Positions 39,323 to 51,758 of a stretch of DNA of 64,000 bases are shown one piece after another. This stretch comes from Nymphaea colorata. Taxonomy: Eukaryota; Streptophyta; Magnoliopsida; Nymphaeales; Nymphaeaceae. The notes beneath the pieces are model-generated. The model was not told the DNA's origin and did not search any database. It worked only from the letters and a program-made list of their open reading frames with translations. Each line of letters opens with the position of its first letter. The stretch's first letter is position 1. The DNA lies in assembly GCF_008831285.2 (NCBI RefSeq), contig NC_045145.1, positions 15,498,802-15,562,801 of the forward strand, in the 5' to 3' direction. The position numbers and the translations under genes were made by a program.

Positions 39323-41920
39323 GGGTGTTGTTTGATTTAATATGATGAACAGTTAAGAAAAAAGGAAAAAAATGATCCACATGTAATATTAGTTTGCATC
39401 TTTTTTGTTCTTGTTTTGTTCTTAATAATCTTGATCATGTGGACAATTATAATTAGATGATTCGATGACTTTGGGTAGCTATATTCAATTCACACACATT
39501 ATATATATATATATATATATCAATTTTTTCGGATTGGTAGGTTGCATTTATTATAGTCACGTATCAAGGAGTCACAATTTGACTATGTCGTGTCATAGAC
39601 GACCATCACAGGTTTAAAAATATCTCTATTTTTGCAATTGAGACTCCAAATAACATGTTACTTTTGTCAAATTATGAAGACAAAAGGCCTGAACTCTCCA
39701 ATCCCCCCATCAATTGGATGGAGTTCCACTCAATAGGCTGCACTTTCCTTGCTTGTTTGGTTCATGATCTTGGATGATTCTGATCAAGGATTTTATATAT
39801 CTACGAAATTCGGACTTGTATGCCGTCGCATTCAACTAAATTTGCAAATCTATTGCACGACATATTTGACTCGAATTCGAACCATTGACATCCCTAAGTT
39901 GTGGGCCCTAAAAACAAACAAATAAACAAACAAACAAACAGGGGTTTGGCTTAGGTAGGTGGAAGTTAAACAATATAGTGATGTGTCTAAAGTTGGGGAG
40001 CTGGATGGACGCTCTTTCTTTGAATCTTCCAAACATTGGAGCCTCTTGGAAAGCATGATGTCCCAAGTTGACCTCCAACACTCCCACCTTCCTCTTTCAT
40101 CATATTTATTTTCTTTTTTATTTTATTTTATGATTCTTAATGATTTTATCATATTTACTTTCTTTTGTGTGTTTTTTTTTTATTTTCTTTTATGATTCTT
40201 TTATTTTCTAATGAAACCCTAGCCTCATGGCATGAGTGGAGTTGGTGGTCGATTACGTGAATGGGAAGGGTATTTCGGGAATAAAGTGTGAAAACGGGAG
40301 GCGAATCAAACGCGTGGATGAAGGAAGGGGAGACGGCGGAGCGCGTGGGCAAATGGGGATCGGCGCCGGAAAGACGGAATTGCCCCTATTGATGAGGATG
40401 ACTAAGTGAGACCTTCGCAACTTTTTTTTTTAGAAAAAAGGTTTTCGTTGACCAAATTGTCCTCCAAAACTATTTTGAGGAAAGGTCAGATCCGGTGGTT
40501 TGAGAAATCCCAGTTTTGACTTGGAGAGCACGGGTTGTTTCTACGGCCAGCTGAGACCAGCCTTTGAGTTTATAGAATTTGACTATACTTAATTTTGACT
40601 CTATAAGTCACATAACTTGACTATAAATGTTCATAAACCCTTGCATATTTTCAAGGATGTAAATCGATTGGATGTGGATGTTAGTAGATTCCAGTTTGGT
40701 GCTAGTGTACAAAATGAAAACATAATTTAAAATTTATATGTACTCTAAATCACCAAGAAAAAAGTACAGTTAAGTTCGAGTATAGTTGTTTCCCAAATCC
40801 CAATTTATTGTTTAATCTGACCAATATATGCAAACCATTGTTGAAGTTTGATATGTCAAAATTGGGTTTAGATCAATCTTTGGACTTAAGCCTATTTAAT
40901 AAGCAACTTTACATGTAAATGGCATGTTATGAACACTTTTAAGGGGTCTAATATGTACCTTAAATATTTTAATATAATGCCAATCCTTTGTTTTAACTTT
41001 GAAAGTGAAACAATTCACCTCAAGTGGGACTTAGGCAACACGTATAGTTGGCGAAATTTTGGATTTCAAGCTAATTTTTTTGTAAGCCGTACGTACCAAC
41101 AAGTTCTTTTACATCAATCATGTTGTAAAATATTATAGAATCATTGTACCAATGATTAGTTATCGAGTTTGAGCAACGATATTCTAGTCAAATCTTTTTA
41201 TAAATATATACATATATGTATATATTTGGCATTGAGAACACAAGTTCACATGAAGTTACCTTGTAGAATAAATGCAGCTTGTATGTTCTTGAACTTTGAA
41301 CTTTATCTTTTGGTTGCATTGCATTGCTGATCTAAGATGTTGAGCATTCAAGTTCATCCCTCCATCCGATTTCATGTCCATATTTTATACTGAAATCCTC
41401 GTTGAGGTAGAAGCTGAAATCTACAGTTTGATACAACTATGGATGATGAATTTGAGATTTTCTTGGAACTGAAATTCGAGAGGAATCAAAAGCAACCGTC
41501 GTTCGTATTCTCGAGCTAGAGAGATGTGGGTAGGGTTTGAGACCGTGGATCCATAAACGGGGAGGATTTGACGGACCGATTGAAAAGGATTCGGGGGAAT
41601 TTGGTCATTCGGCGGAGGCAACGGGTACTTGGACCTGACAGCACATAACGCTCATCTCTACGCGATGTAGGTCAATCATGAAGGGCATATTCGTCAACTC
41701 GAAAAGCCAAAACGCCCGCGCTACCGGGGAACCATGGCCGCGATGGTGCAGTGAAGGGACAAAGAAAGAAGGAGGGGAGGAAGAAGACCAGAGAGAGAGA
41801 GAAAAGGAGTTGCAGAAATAAATCGGAACATCCGAAAATCCCCCTTCCACAACGATTCCCCACCTCCCTCTGTCTCTTTCTATCTATTTGTTTATCTATT
41901 TTATCTCTGTTGGGGCAACC
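34873..41920. other. Intergenic region between the zinc-finger and OBERON genes
   Basis: About 7 kb with no recognisable gene. It includes the zinc-finger 3' untranslated region near its start and the OBERON leader at its end (CT-rich run around 41865-41900). Other contents are a foldback at 36402-36500, a TTC run at about 38069-38092, and (TA)n tracts at about 39281-39319 and 39501-39520. A partial end of the ~0.4 kb dispersed repeat is present near 39880. The 119-codon frame at 38654-39013 does not resemble any family I know. Confidence 0.55.
36402..36500. repeat. Foldback of about 100 bp
   Basis: The left arm contains ggttgtaatat and accaaccaag (36431-36440). The right arm contains cttggttggt (36470-36479), a perfect complement of the latter, and attacaagg (36492-36500). 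The whole can fold on itself with an internal bulge. It is noncoding, and may be a MITE remnant. Confidence 0.5.
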
Positions 41921-44900
41921 ATGATTGCAGAGAATGGTCTTCCGAAGAAGAATTCGGAGGCTGAGGACGGCAAGGAATGTGCGGAGCCCGACGGTTTCCG
42001 GGATCCTGATAATGGGTTGAACTCGAGGGAGGGGAAGAACGGCCAGAGCGGTGGTGGGTCGGGGCTGAAATCGTTTGAGATGAGGTTTAGCGGCGAGGGG
42101 ACGTCGAAGAAAATGGGAGGTATGGGTTTCCAGGAGCTGACTTTTAGTTATATGTGCGATGGCTCAAAGGTGGTGAATGATCCGGGGATGAATTCCGGAG
42201 AGGACTTGCAGATTGGGTTGGGGAAGGCGAGGTACAAGGGGAAGGAGCCAGTGGCCGATGAGAAATTGGGGATGGACGAGGCTTCCGGCAGGTGGGTGGA
42301 GAGGGATTTCCTGGAGTTGGGCGGCGAGGGTCGGGGTTTCAAGAGGGAGGGTGCCGCTGGCGCGTTGGAAGGCGACAAGAAGAGCGAGAAGAAGCCCAAA
42401 TTGGAGGCGACCCCTCTTGATCTTTCCCTCGGCCTGCCCAACGTCTCCTGGCCTATCTCCTCCTTCGACCCCCCGCGGAATTGCGATCCGCCAGCCGCCG
42501 CTGCCGCTGCCGCGCCTGCTCCTTGCCGAACTCGCAGCAGCGTCCATTCGCTGCCTCCTTCGCGGGCAAGCTCCGACGATTTCACCGCATCTGTTTCGTA
42601 CTCGTACTCCCACCCTTTCTCCCACAATCCTAGTTGCTCCTTGAGGAATTCGACCGACAATTTCGAGCTCACTGTTTCTAATGGTAGGACGTTTGGTGGT
42701 GGGAATGATCAGATTTGGCATTGTGGGGAGGGGACTAATGGGTCTGTTCACAGCAGATTCAAGCCTATTGGTGAAGCAACCCTCCATCAGAGTGGTTTGC
42801 AGAACGGTAGCGTTCATGGGGAGCAGCCAAGTCAAGCCTTGGTCATTGGGTCTAAATTGGAGAACGATTCGCTTGTCCACAAGAATGTAGAAAACGCAAA
42901 CTTCTCCAATCATGGGTACCCTTCGATCCTTGGGCAGCCTGTCAAGGACGGGTTTAACATCTATAGTACCAACAGCGCCGAAAGGAGTTCTTTCTTTCCA
43001 TTAGAATTGCCGGCGAGACCAACGAAGGATAACCGCCCTGCTGATTTGAGAGAGAAGCCTTCGGACATGCATAAGGTTGCCACTAGTAGTAATAGTAGGT
43101 TGGTTAAGTCCGAGGGATGCAGGAATCCTCTGTTTCAGAAAAGCCAGCATCGGATTGGGGATGGTCAGAATTCGTCCAGGACTCTTACCAGGCCGGAAAG
43201 GCTTCTTAATGAGATCGTGTCGGAGTCGGTCCAATTCATGGCTCATATAATTCAAGAGCTTCCGGAGGAAGCAATGGAGTCTGCAAGAGCCTGTTTGAAA
43301 AGTCTCGTTGCATTGCCTGAGAAAAGAGAAGAGTTAGCTAACCTTCAAAGGAGGCTCAACCGGAGGACGGATCTAACCCCTCAGACACTGCCAAAATGTC
43401 ACAAGTTTCAATTGGATGTCCTGGTTACCGTAAAAACTGGCGTAGCAGCCTACTTGTCCTCTAATACTCGCCTTTCCACTGAAGAATTAGTTGAAGTGTT
43501 CACATTCAGTCGTTGTAGGAATGTGAATTGCAAGAACGTTCTACCTGTGGATGATTGTGACTGTAAGATATGTTCAAAGAAGGGATTCTGCAGTGCTTGT
43601 ATGTGTCAGATTTGTCTAAGCTTCGATTGCGCCTTGAACACTTGCAGTTGGGTGGGGTGTGATGTCTGCTCCCACTGGTGTCATGCTGATTGTGGTGTTC
43701 GATTGCACTATATAAAGCCAGGGCAGAGTCCAAAAGAACCAGGGGCAACTGAGATGCAGTTCCATTGCCTTGGCTGTGGACATGCCTCGGAGCTGTTTGG
43801 CTTTGTTAAAGAGGTTTTCACGTGCTGTGCGGCAAGTTGGGGTCCTGAAATTTTGGGGAAAGAGCTAGACTGTGTTAGAAGGATCTTCCAGGGTAGTACT
43901 GACCTAAAGGGTAAAGCGCTCCACAGGAAAGCGGAGGAAATGATCACAAAGCTTGATAAAAAACTAGCTTCTGCTTCAGAGATATGCAGCAGCATGCTAG
44001 CGTTTCTAAAGGGTAATGGGTTCATCTCTAAGTTTGTTTGTGCCAATGCTCTCTCTAACTTCGGTTCTCCCAATGCGTTTTTCTCTAAGTTCAATAATGT
44101 CTCCGGTTGCATATTCGATGTTTGCAATGCACTGATGTTCAATAAGTTTGATGCCTCTGTAGGTTCTTTAATATGTTGTTTGACTTTTGGTAAAGGTTTT
44201 TTTGTTATGGCAAATAATTTTCAAGCTAATATTCTTAACTGATGGAATTTTGGTTTTGCATTTTTATTAATCGGTTATAAATGTTATGAAAGGGATCCGG
44301 GACATGTTTTTGTTTGTATGAAGAGATAACTTGTTGGCAGTAGTAGGTTAATGAACTTCCTGTTTTTCTGCATGGAACTCGTGGAATAGGCTGCAACATT
44401 AATTTGTTGTTATCCGGCAGGTGACAATGAACTGCTGTGCAGTGTAGGCCGTGGAATGCTGAAGATGATCTTTGGGGCAAAAGCTTTAACTTTCTTGTTC
44501 AGTCATCTAAAAAGCAGACTTCTTTTGAAAATATGATAATTCAAAATTGCAAATGAAAGGTTATGCAGCTTCTGTCGGTTCAGGAACAAAGTGAAATTTT
44601 CTTTCTTGAGCTTTAAGAGTTCATGGTCTTTTATTTGCCTAGAATTTAGTTTACACCTCCATGCCCCATTTCAACATTCTTTTTCTATTGTGAGGAAAAG
44701 AAACAACTCAATGTCTGGAAGTATTTTAACTAAAATAAGTATCTTTCCCACAATTTTTTTTATATTTGAATTATGTCTTGCTGCCTACCCAGTTTGCAAG
44801 AGTAATCTCTTGTTTCTCTCATTTTCTGATATGTAAATATAAGCAATTAGAGATAAACATTGTGTGTGCATGTATTTTATTGTGATCTTTGTAATCCTTT

Positions 44901-47900
44901 TTAATATCATAACTCACAGGTTAATTTTGCAGCTGGATTAACCAATGTTTTGATCCTATTAAAATCGAGATTGAGACCTAGAGTGGCAGCCATTACATCT
45001 TTATGCATATTTGTTCTTAGATCTACATGGATTTAGCAGATTAGTTCAGTTTTGGGCCTTTTGGCAAATGGCATGTTTTCCTCCTTTTTTCCTGTCCCTC
45101 CAAATCTATGACTAGTATTATGCTCATGAAAAGTGAGTTTTTTTCCCCTTTTTCATTATTTACAAGGGACAACCTGTAGGATACAACTTACAAGTACCAA
45201 GGTCCTTTCAAGTTCTGTGTTATAGTTTGCGTATTGGTCCTCAGTTCCACAAATTTGAAGTATATTTAGACATGATTATACTCATTTGGATATAAATACA
45301 GTCCAAAAATCAGTCAATCAGATGATGTCAACATCTCAACTGGAAGTCCATGTCAAGAGTTGTGTAGGATTTTCCAGTTGAAGTTTTGAGTTCCATGCAA
45401 GTCCCTGGCTTCACAAGTCAGTTGTGTTTATTTTACTGTTTTAGTTTGTTTCAGGGTTATTCGGATATTTTTTCTGTTGATTTTTTTGGTTGGGATGGTT
45501 CAAAATTTAAATAGTCTTGTATTAGTGATTGTTTGTGATTTTTTTATTTGAACTTCTTTTCTCTTCATATTCTATCTTGTTGGTACTCTCTAATGCCTTG
45601 GATTATATATTAACTTAAGTAAAAGGAAAAGAAAGGAGGCTTTGCTGTAGAAGCTTGTGAAATGTGAAGGTAGCACTCTGTTTAGACTGTTTAAAGTTGC
45701 ATCAATGATCACCACTATAGAGCCCTATCATAAACATTTCTTCCTTCTTGCAATAGGAAGCCAGAACTTGACCGCGTGTGTTTTGTGACCATTGTTGAGG
45801 TTTTACTTGGTGACCAAAACAAGTTTGCAGCACCGTCAATAAAAAGTAGTAATCTCTAATTTTAATAAAATACACCAATAAAAAATAGCTTGCAATAAGA
45901 TTTTTGAAGGGCTGGTGGCCCACACCAGCCACACTCTAGCTTCGCTACTGCCCACATCCCATTTTTTGTGTAATTTTAACATCTTTATGTGCTATTTAAT
46001 CTAGACAAAGCACTTTCATTTTTGTCATCAAGATTTGAAGACTGAAATTCTTATTCCAACTTCCATTAGTTATACATGAAAAAGGTACATAAACTACCCT
46101 AATTCTAACAGGTTTCTTTAATTTATTATCACACTCAAACCCCAACTACCCGTATCTCGAGCTTCTTTGTTGCATTAGTCTTTTCATGGAAGATCTAGCA
46201 TCTTTCTCAATATAGTTAGAAAGAAGCTAGATTAGATGATTCACATGGGTGCTGGTATGGGTTGGAACTTGGGATACAGGTACAATGATGCAGGTACAGA
46301 CACAACAACTTAAGATAGTGTGGGTATGGGGGTACGGCAGGGTATATGTATGTATGCATGCAAAATGTCACAAAAAATGCAGAATAAAAGCCACATTTTT
46401 AAATAATATAAATAAAAATACTACATGGTTAATAAGTAATAACCAATAGGTCTAAAACAGAACCAAAACTGAGTTTCAAGGAAGCTAAATCAAGTAAAAG
46501 CAGTCGCAATCAAAAAGTACCCGAGTGTGTCTAAGTATCGGCTTTGTCATGTTGGTCTGGCGACACAGGTACAGAGGCTTTACTGAAGTACCCATGTGAA
46601 TTAAATTAAATCGTTTGTTTCAAATGATTGGCCCGGTAGCCCTGCACCTAGATGATAGAGGGATTCACCAGTGTCTGGATTTTGCAGAAAGGGACCTGAA
46701 TGATTATCCCAGTCAAAGAAAGAGCTTGAATCCAAGAGTTGTGTTAGGACTTATCCATGCACCACTTGCATTGAGGCCATCACATGAGTTGATTATGATG
46801 TATTACTTTATGATGAATCCCTCTAGTTCTTATTATTGTGTCTCAGGAATACTCCCATTTTCATTCATTTTGAAATATGTTGAGAAGTTGACAAATAACT
46901 GCATCTCTGTATTTTCAGCCATATCCCTGTGATATGATTGATGTATTGCAGCTTTTTCAGTGTATCTCGTTTTAGTATGTTCGTATCTGGCAAAGACAAC
47001 GAGAGGTTGGAGGGGTGTTCTTGTCAAAGTTGTCTGTAGCATATCAGAATTTGATATCTAGGTTCCAGTCTATATCACAGGGACACAGCCTTATCGGGAT
47101 ACAAACCATTTTTGTTAAGTTTCCAATATAATTTTAACATAAAAGGATGAGGAACAAAGTAAAATTGGACTATCTCTATCACAGATTTCAGTACATTCTA
47201 TCGAGTACTTTCAAGTGAAGAATGACATGTCAAGGCAACATGTTTGGTTGACTCCGATACTATATGATTAACAGTTAGCACTGTTTAGATGTACATATCT
47301 GGTTAGATTACTTACTCGTATGGCTTCTAATGAGGCACTTTTCAAACTTAGTTGCAAGTCTTTGATTCCATTTTTTGAAGTTCTGTGCAGCATATTAAAC
47401 TTAATTGCAGTTGTTGTTCAGTGTTTTCATGGGCTGACCATATTTCATGAAGACCTTCATTCAGGGAATACCATTGTCGGTTGCTTATGTTGATGGTCTC
47501 ATTTACCAGTATCTTTCGGCTGACATGTTTATTCTTGACTACAGATGGTGTTTCAGAGCTTCCTTTGTCCAGCTCAGCGAAAGAAATAGCTCAACCTTTC
47601 CAAAGTGTTGATGCTTCTCCATCAGCACCTGCTGCTGCTCAAGTCCCGTCACATAATACCAGTTCCGGTTTAAGAGTGGATACACCACGAAACACCTATA
47701 ACATAGATAGAGTGCTGCGGAATGAAACAAGGGATGAAGCAGATGTACAGTACGTCATGTCAAAGAAAGGTGAATTTGATAGTTTGGAAAGCATTGTTAG
47801 GATAAAAGAAGCAGAGGCAAGGATGTTCCAGAGCCGAGCAGATGATGCTCGTAGAGAGGCAGAAAGCCTACGTAAAATAGCACGAGCTAAAAGCACAGAG

Positions 47901-48095
47901 CTGGAGGACGAATATACCTCCAAGCTTGCAAAGTTATGCTTGCAGGAAACAGAAGAAAGGCGCCGAAAGAAGCTGGAGGAGCTGAAGCTCTTGGAGACTT
48001 CTCACTGTGATTATTTTAATATGAAGATGAGAATGGAAGCTGAAATTGGAGGCCTCCTAAAGCGGATGGAAGCAACAAAGCAACAATGGATGTGA
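41921..48095 (+). CDS. OBE3: OBERON3/OBERON4 (TITANIA)-like PHD-finger protein, 2 coding exons
   Basis: Spliced from 41921-44012 and 47545-48095 (phase 1, GT/AG), giving 880 residues. The N-terminal half is low-complexity and contains LDLSLGL at 166-172, an EAR-like motif. A conserved block from about residue 428 (LLNEIVSESVQFMAHIIQEL) leads into a Cys/His-rich PHD finger at about 531-620 (CRNVNC, CDCKIC, CSACMC, CDVCSHWCHADC, FHCLGC). The C-terminal exon holds a charged coiled coil at 784-880 (FQSRADDARREAESLRKIA). RCRNVNC and NTCSWVGCDVCSHWCH are more like OBE3/OBE4 than OBE1/2. In Arabidopsis these nuclear proteins form homo- and heteromers and are needed for root and shoot meristem initiation. 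The ATG at 41921 is the first Met of the conserved frame. The intron is 3532 bp. The stop lies in a sequence that also resembles a splice donor, so a further tiny exon is possible. Confidence 0.93.
46239..46601. mobile_element. MITE-like insertion inside the OBERON intron
   Basis: The termini attcacatgggt (46239-46250) and acccatgtgaat (46590-46601) are perfect 12-bp inverted repeats. The interior has gatacaggtac and acacaggtaca phrases near the two ends, also in an ordered pattern. At 363 bp and noncoding it fits a MITE, but no target duplication was found, so the class is not assigned. Confidence 0.5.
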
Positions 48096-48305
48096 GTCCA
48101 TTGTGTTTTTTCTCTTTTAGTTTCCATTCTGTGCAATCGTACAGTCTAATGTGGATGATGGTAATGATTGTTTTGTATCTTAGTGTAGGCCATGCTTAAT
48201 TTGTTGAATATAAGATGCATCTCGTAAGATGGGTGAAGGCTATAAGGAAATTTGATCTATTGCCATCTGAATCGTGTCTGAACTCTCTCCCCTTCCCCCA
48301 CTCTT

Positions 48306-48336
<31 letters not shown>

Positions 48337-48342
<6 letters not shown>

Positions 48343-48530
48343 AAGGACTCACTGTCTTAAACAAACTATAGATTTGAACATCTGTGTCTTCTCTCTCACA
48401 CACACACACATATAAAGCACTCACTGTCTCAGACAAGCTGTAGATTTGAATAGATGTGTTCTCTCTCTTTCTCTCTCACACATATAAAGCATTCTCACTG
48501 TCATAAACAAGCTCCAGATTGAAACCTGTA
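48337..48530. repeat. Three-copy minisatellite, 72-bp period
   Basis: Units start catataaag at 48337, 48409 and 48481, exactly 72 bp apart. Each contains ctcactgtc, an aacaagct-like core and gattga, and ends in a CT/CA-rich run; the third is incomplete or more diverged. The array begins directly after a (CT)n tract (48309-48336) and lies 242 bp after the OBERON stop, probably within or near its 3' untranslated region. Confidence 0.85.
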
Positions 48531-51240
48531 TGTATGCGTGGAAGGCTATTCTTTGTCAGGTAAAACATGCTAACACCGAACCTTATTCTATTTCATATTT
48601 TTATAGATTGGAGGGCAGATATCATAACAGCTTGAACTTTTTGTATGATTTTTTATTCAACATTTTCTTTTTATTATTTTCTTTTCAATTACTCAGTTTT
48701 ATGAAGATAGCAAGGATCAGAAGAAAAAAATCTGAACTTAACTGGAAAAGATAACAGTTGGTAGGACCATTCCCTTGCTGAAGCTGGGCACCAACTCGGT
48801 GCAGATCTGTATTAATATATATATTTCTTCATTGTTATTTCTTGGCGCAACATTCTAAGAAATGAAGACACTGCGAGTCTTAAGTTATTTGTTTCTAAGT
48901 TTTTCTTCAAAAGACTAACAAAATAGACGTGGTCTTTATTCCCAAAAACTCATCCTCAATGCTACTAAGTGACCAAGTTCACTGTTACACCATCGATTGG
49001 TTTCCACATGCAATCTCTTGTCTTGTGTATCATCATCAAAAGGCAATACTTTCACACTCAATCGCGCTTATTTCATTTGTTCTTGCTGTAACTTATCTTA
49101 GTTAAGAGAGTAGGCAGAGTAAGCACAATTGATGAAGGTATAATTCACTTTCTCATGAAAAATGTTCAAATAATTAATGTCACTTAAACTTGAAGAGCTT
49201 CGGTGCATCAGATTAACATGATAACCAACTACACTCTGACACCCGAATTTTATTCAAGCCTGTTATTTATTAACAGCCATTAGGTCTTCCGTCCTGCCAA
49301 CCTTGTGCGAGAACATTACCGGCAAACAAGTGGGCAGATTTGTTGTTTCGGCCTACCATTTGGCTATAATTTCAAACATGAGCTTCATGTTTCTGTTTCC
49401 TTGATAATGGACCCTTTTGACTGGCAGCACCAGGAAAGAGCCCCAAGTTAAATAATTGCATCTTGACGCACACAAAAGTTTATACATTTCCCAACATCGT
49501 CTTTTAAGTTAAAAAAACGTGGTTCACTTTTGCCCAAAAATTTGTTTGTCCCAGCAGAGTAAGGTTAATATCAAGAAAGTAAAAGTATGACGTCCAGATT
49601 TGAGAGTATGCGACAATGTGGCCTCTTAAGTAAGACTTTCCTATAATTAATTGAGAAGTTTCTGCATGCGGGCCTACCTTTTAGCTATAATAATGAAAAG
49701 CAGCCTCATTCCGTGTTTTCACATTCCTGCTCGGAGCTGAACTTTTGGCCATACAAGAACTTCAAATTAAATCTCTCATGTGGCAAGTGAGATGAATGAA
49801 GACCTCTAACTCAATTTGACAAGATCCTCTTCTAACTATGTGGGATCTCTCCCTCTCTCTCTCTCTCAATTGCTTGTCTGCTTGCAAACATTGTCCTGAC
49901 CATTCTTTGTTTGATGGCAATTTTTAGTTCATAAGATTTTTATGGTAAATTTTTTGTATTATCTTTAGTTGTATGCATATTAAGTCAAAGCAAGAAATGA
50001 AATGTATGGTGCTAATTAAATGAAAAAAAAGAGCTTTTAATGATCTTGTGTCTTACCTCGAAATTCAGATCAATAGTTTTCAGGTGATCTAGCAATTTTC
50101 TGGAAAAATGAAACGCGTTGGGGTACCTGCAGGTGATGACCTTTTCTGCACATCGGCCGCCCAGTTTGCTCCTTGTTCGTCATCGATGATGGGGATTGCC
50201 GGTGCCCGAAAAATGCCAAGATGAAGCCGAAATATCAGACGCTTCACGGTATGAAGTAGGAACTCACTTGTATTCTATCAGGCTCTCTGGTCCATGAAAG
50301 AGATGGACTTAGGACCACGAGTTTCTCTACCAAAGACCTCCCGAGAGTCCGAGACATTTCTTTCACCTTCCGACTTCTTCTCAACCACCAAATCTTACGA
50401 AAGCAGTCGTACCATTTTGGAATTCCATCGTTGATTTCGCTAACAGTTATTGTGGTGCAGAATAGTTTCGTGTGGAATTAGAGTGCAGTCTCACTTTGAT
50501 TTTTTCCATGGTTTTTTCATGGGAAAACTTTTACATGTTGATTTGGAAATCCGACTTAACATTAGAATTGAAATCCATTTAATTGGTGTTCTGTTGGAGT
50601 TCGAAGAAACTGAGGAAGTTCCCTTGTTTGCCGGTGCATGACCGAAGTCTTTTGAGGGGAACCATCACGACCATGATGGAGTCGACAATTATTTTGTATG
50701 TAAGAATCCAAATCAACGATTCAAATATAGTTAACGCCCTGTTTCAAATTGGCAGTTCGGATTTGAGCCATAGTTAAAAGCAAAATGAATATAAACGACA
50801 GGTGAAGCGTAAGCAAAGAAGTAGATCTTTAAAATTAGATGCTACGCTATAATGGTAGTTGTTTTAGTAAAGAGAAGGCAAAATTCCTGATAACTATGGT
50901 TAGAACAAGATTTTACGCGTCAGACCGTCAGAGGAGTCAATTGTCAAACTAACTTGATAGAGATTCTTCTTCTTGAAGTGATGTCTTAGAAAGTAAGGGT
51001 CGTTGACCCTTACCTATGTGTAAGTCGACACCTTCCGGAGCCGGCAATTTTGACATCAACACCTATACATACGTTCTTGGATCAGAATTTCTGCTTGTTG
51101 CCAAACAAGATAAAGGTTTTCTCAGAATATGATACTTTTTCTTATGAATGCTTTGTCTTACCAAACGTGAACTACTGTCTAGAAACGAGAGAGAGGGAGA
51201 GTGGGGCACGCAAATATCAGAAGGCAGGAAGATGGGTAGA
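48531..51240. other. Intergenic region, nothing recognised
   Basis: About 2.7 kb of AT-rich sequence with short frames only. A (CT)n tract lies at about 49852-49867. A slightly GC-richer patch at about 50100-50420 has no coding similarity I recognise. Confidence 0.5.
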
Positions 51241-51758
51241 GGCTTCTAGCCGACTCTGCATTTGTCCTTATTCTTCTTCACTTGTGAAGGCCGCCACGCT
51301 CCCCTGCCCGTTGCCACAACTCCCTCCGTCCAACCTTCCTCTTGTCTTGCCCGCCTTCCCGCTTATTTTTAGTCAGAAAAGAACTGCTGGCATCTCCATC
51401 TCGGTTTCGAAGTGTGGGAAACCATCGACAACCTTCATCCTTCTCTTTTTCTCTTGTTTTGCCCGGTCGATTTCTACCCGTTGGTAGGTTGTTTATCAGG
51501 CGTCGATTCCGGGGTGAATTTGAGGTGTTCATTCTCATTCCTGTTTAATTCCTTCCTGTTAGAGAAAAAGTATAAAAACGTGGGTGTTTTTAGGGTGGGG
51601 GGGGGGGGGGGTGGCAGATATCTGGTTTGTGGTATGGAGAAATTGGTTTGCTGATTTTTAGGGTTTTAGAGGGGATTTTGATTTGTCTAGGCGATGGTTC
51701 TTTTCCTTTTCCCCTTTACGGTTGCTGATTTTGATACGTTGATTTAGGTGCTAGTCGG
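51241..51758 (+). promoter_or_regulatory. Probable 5' leader exon and leader intron of the DUF760 gene
   Basis: Pyrimidine-rich leader-like sequence runs from about 51260 to 51483 and ends at cccgttg with a good donor gtaggt (51484). The acceptor is gatttag (51741-51747), leaving 11 leader bases before the ATG at 51759. This implies a 264-bp leader intron, which includes a G run at about 51598-51610. Exon limits upstream are not fixed. Confidence 0.45.

Noticed and set aside
42148-42913. Long open frames on the minus strand across OBERON exon 1
   Set aside because: They are antisense shadows of a GC-rich coding exon. The sense strand encodes the conserved OBERON protein.
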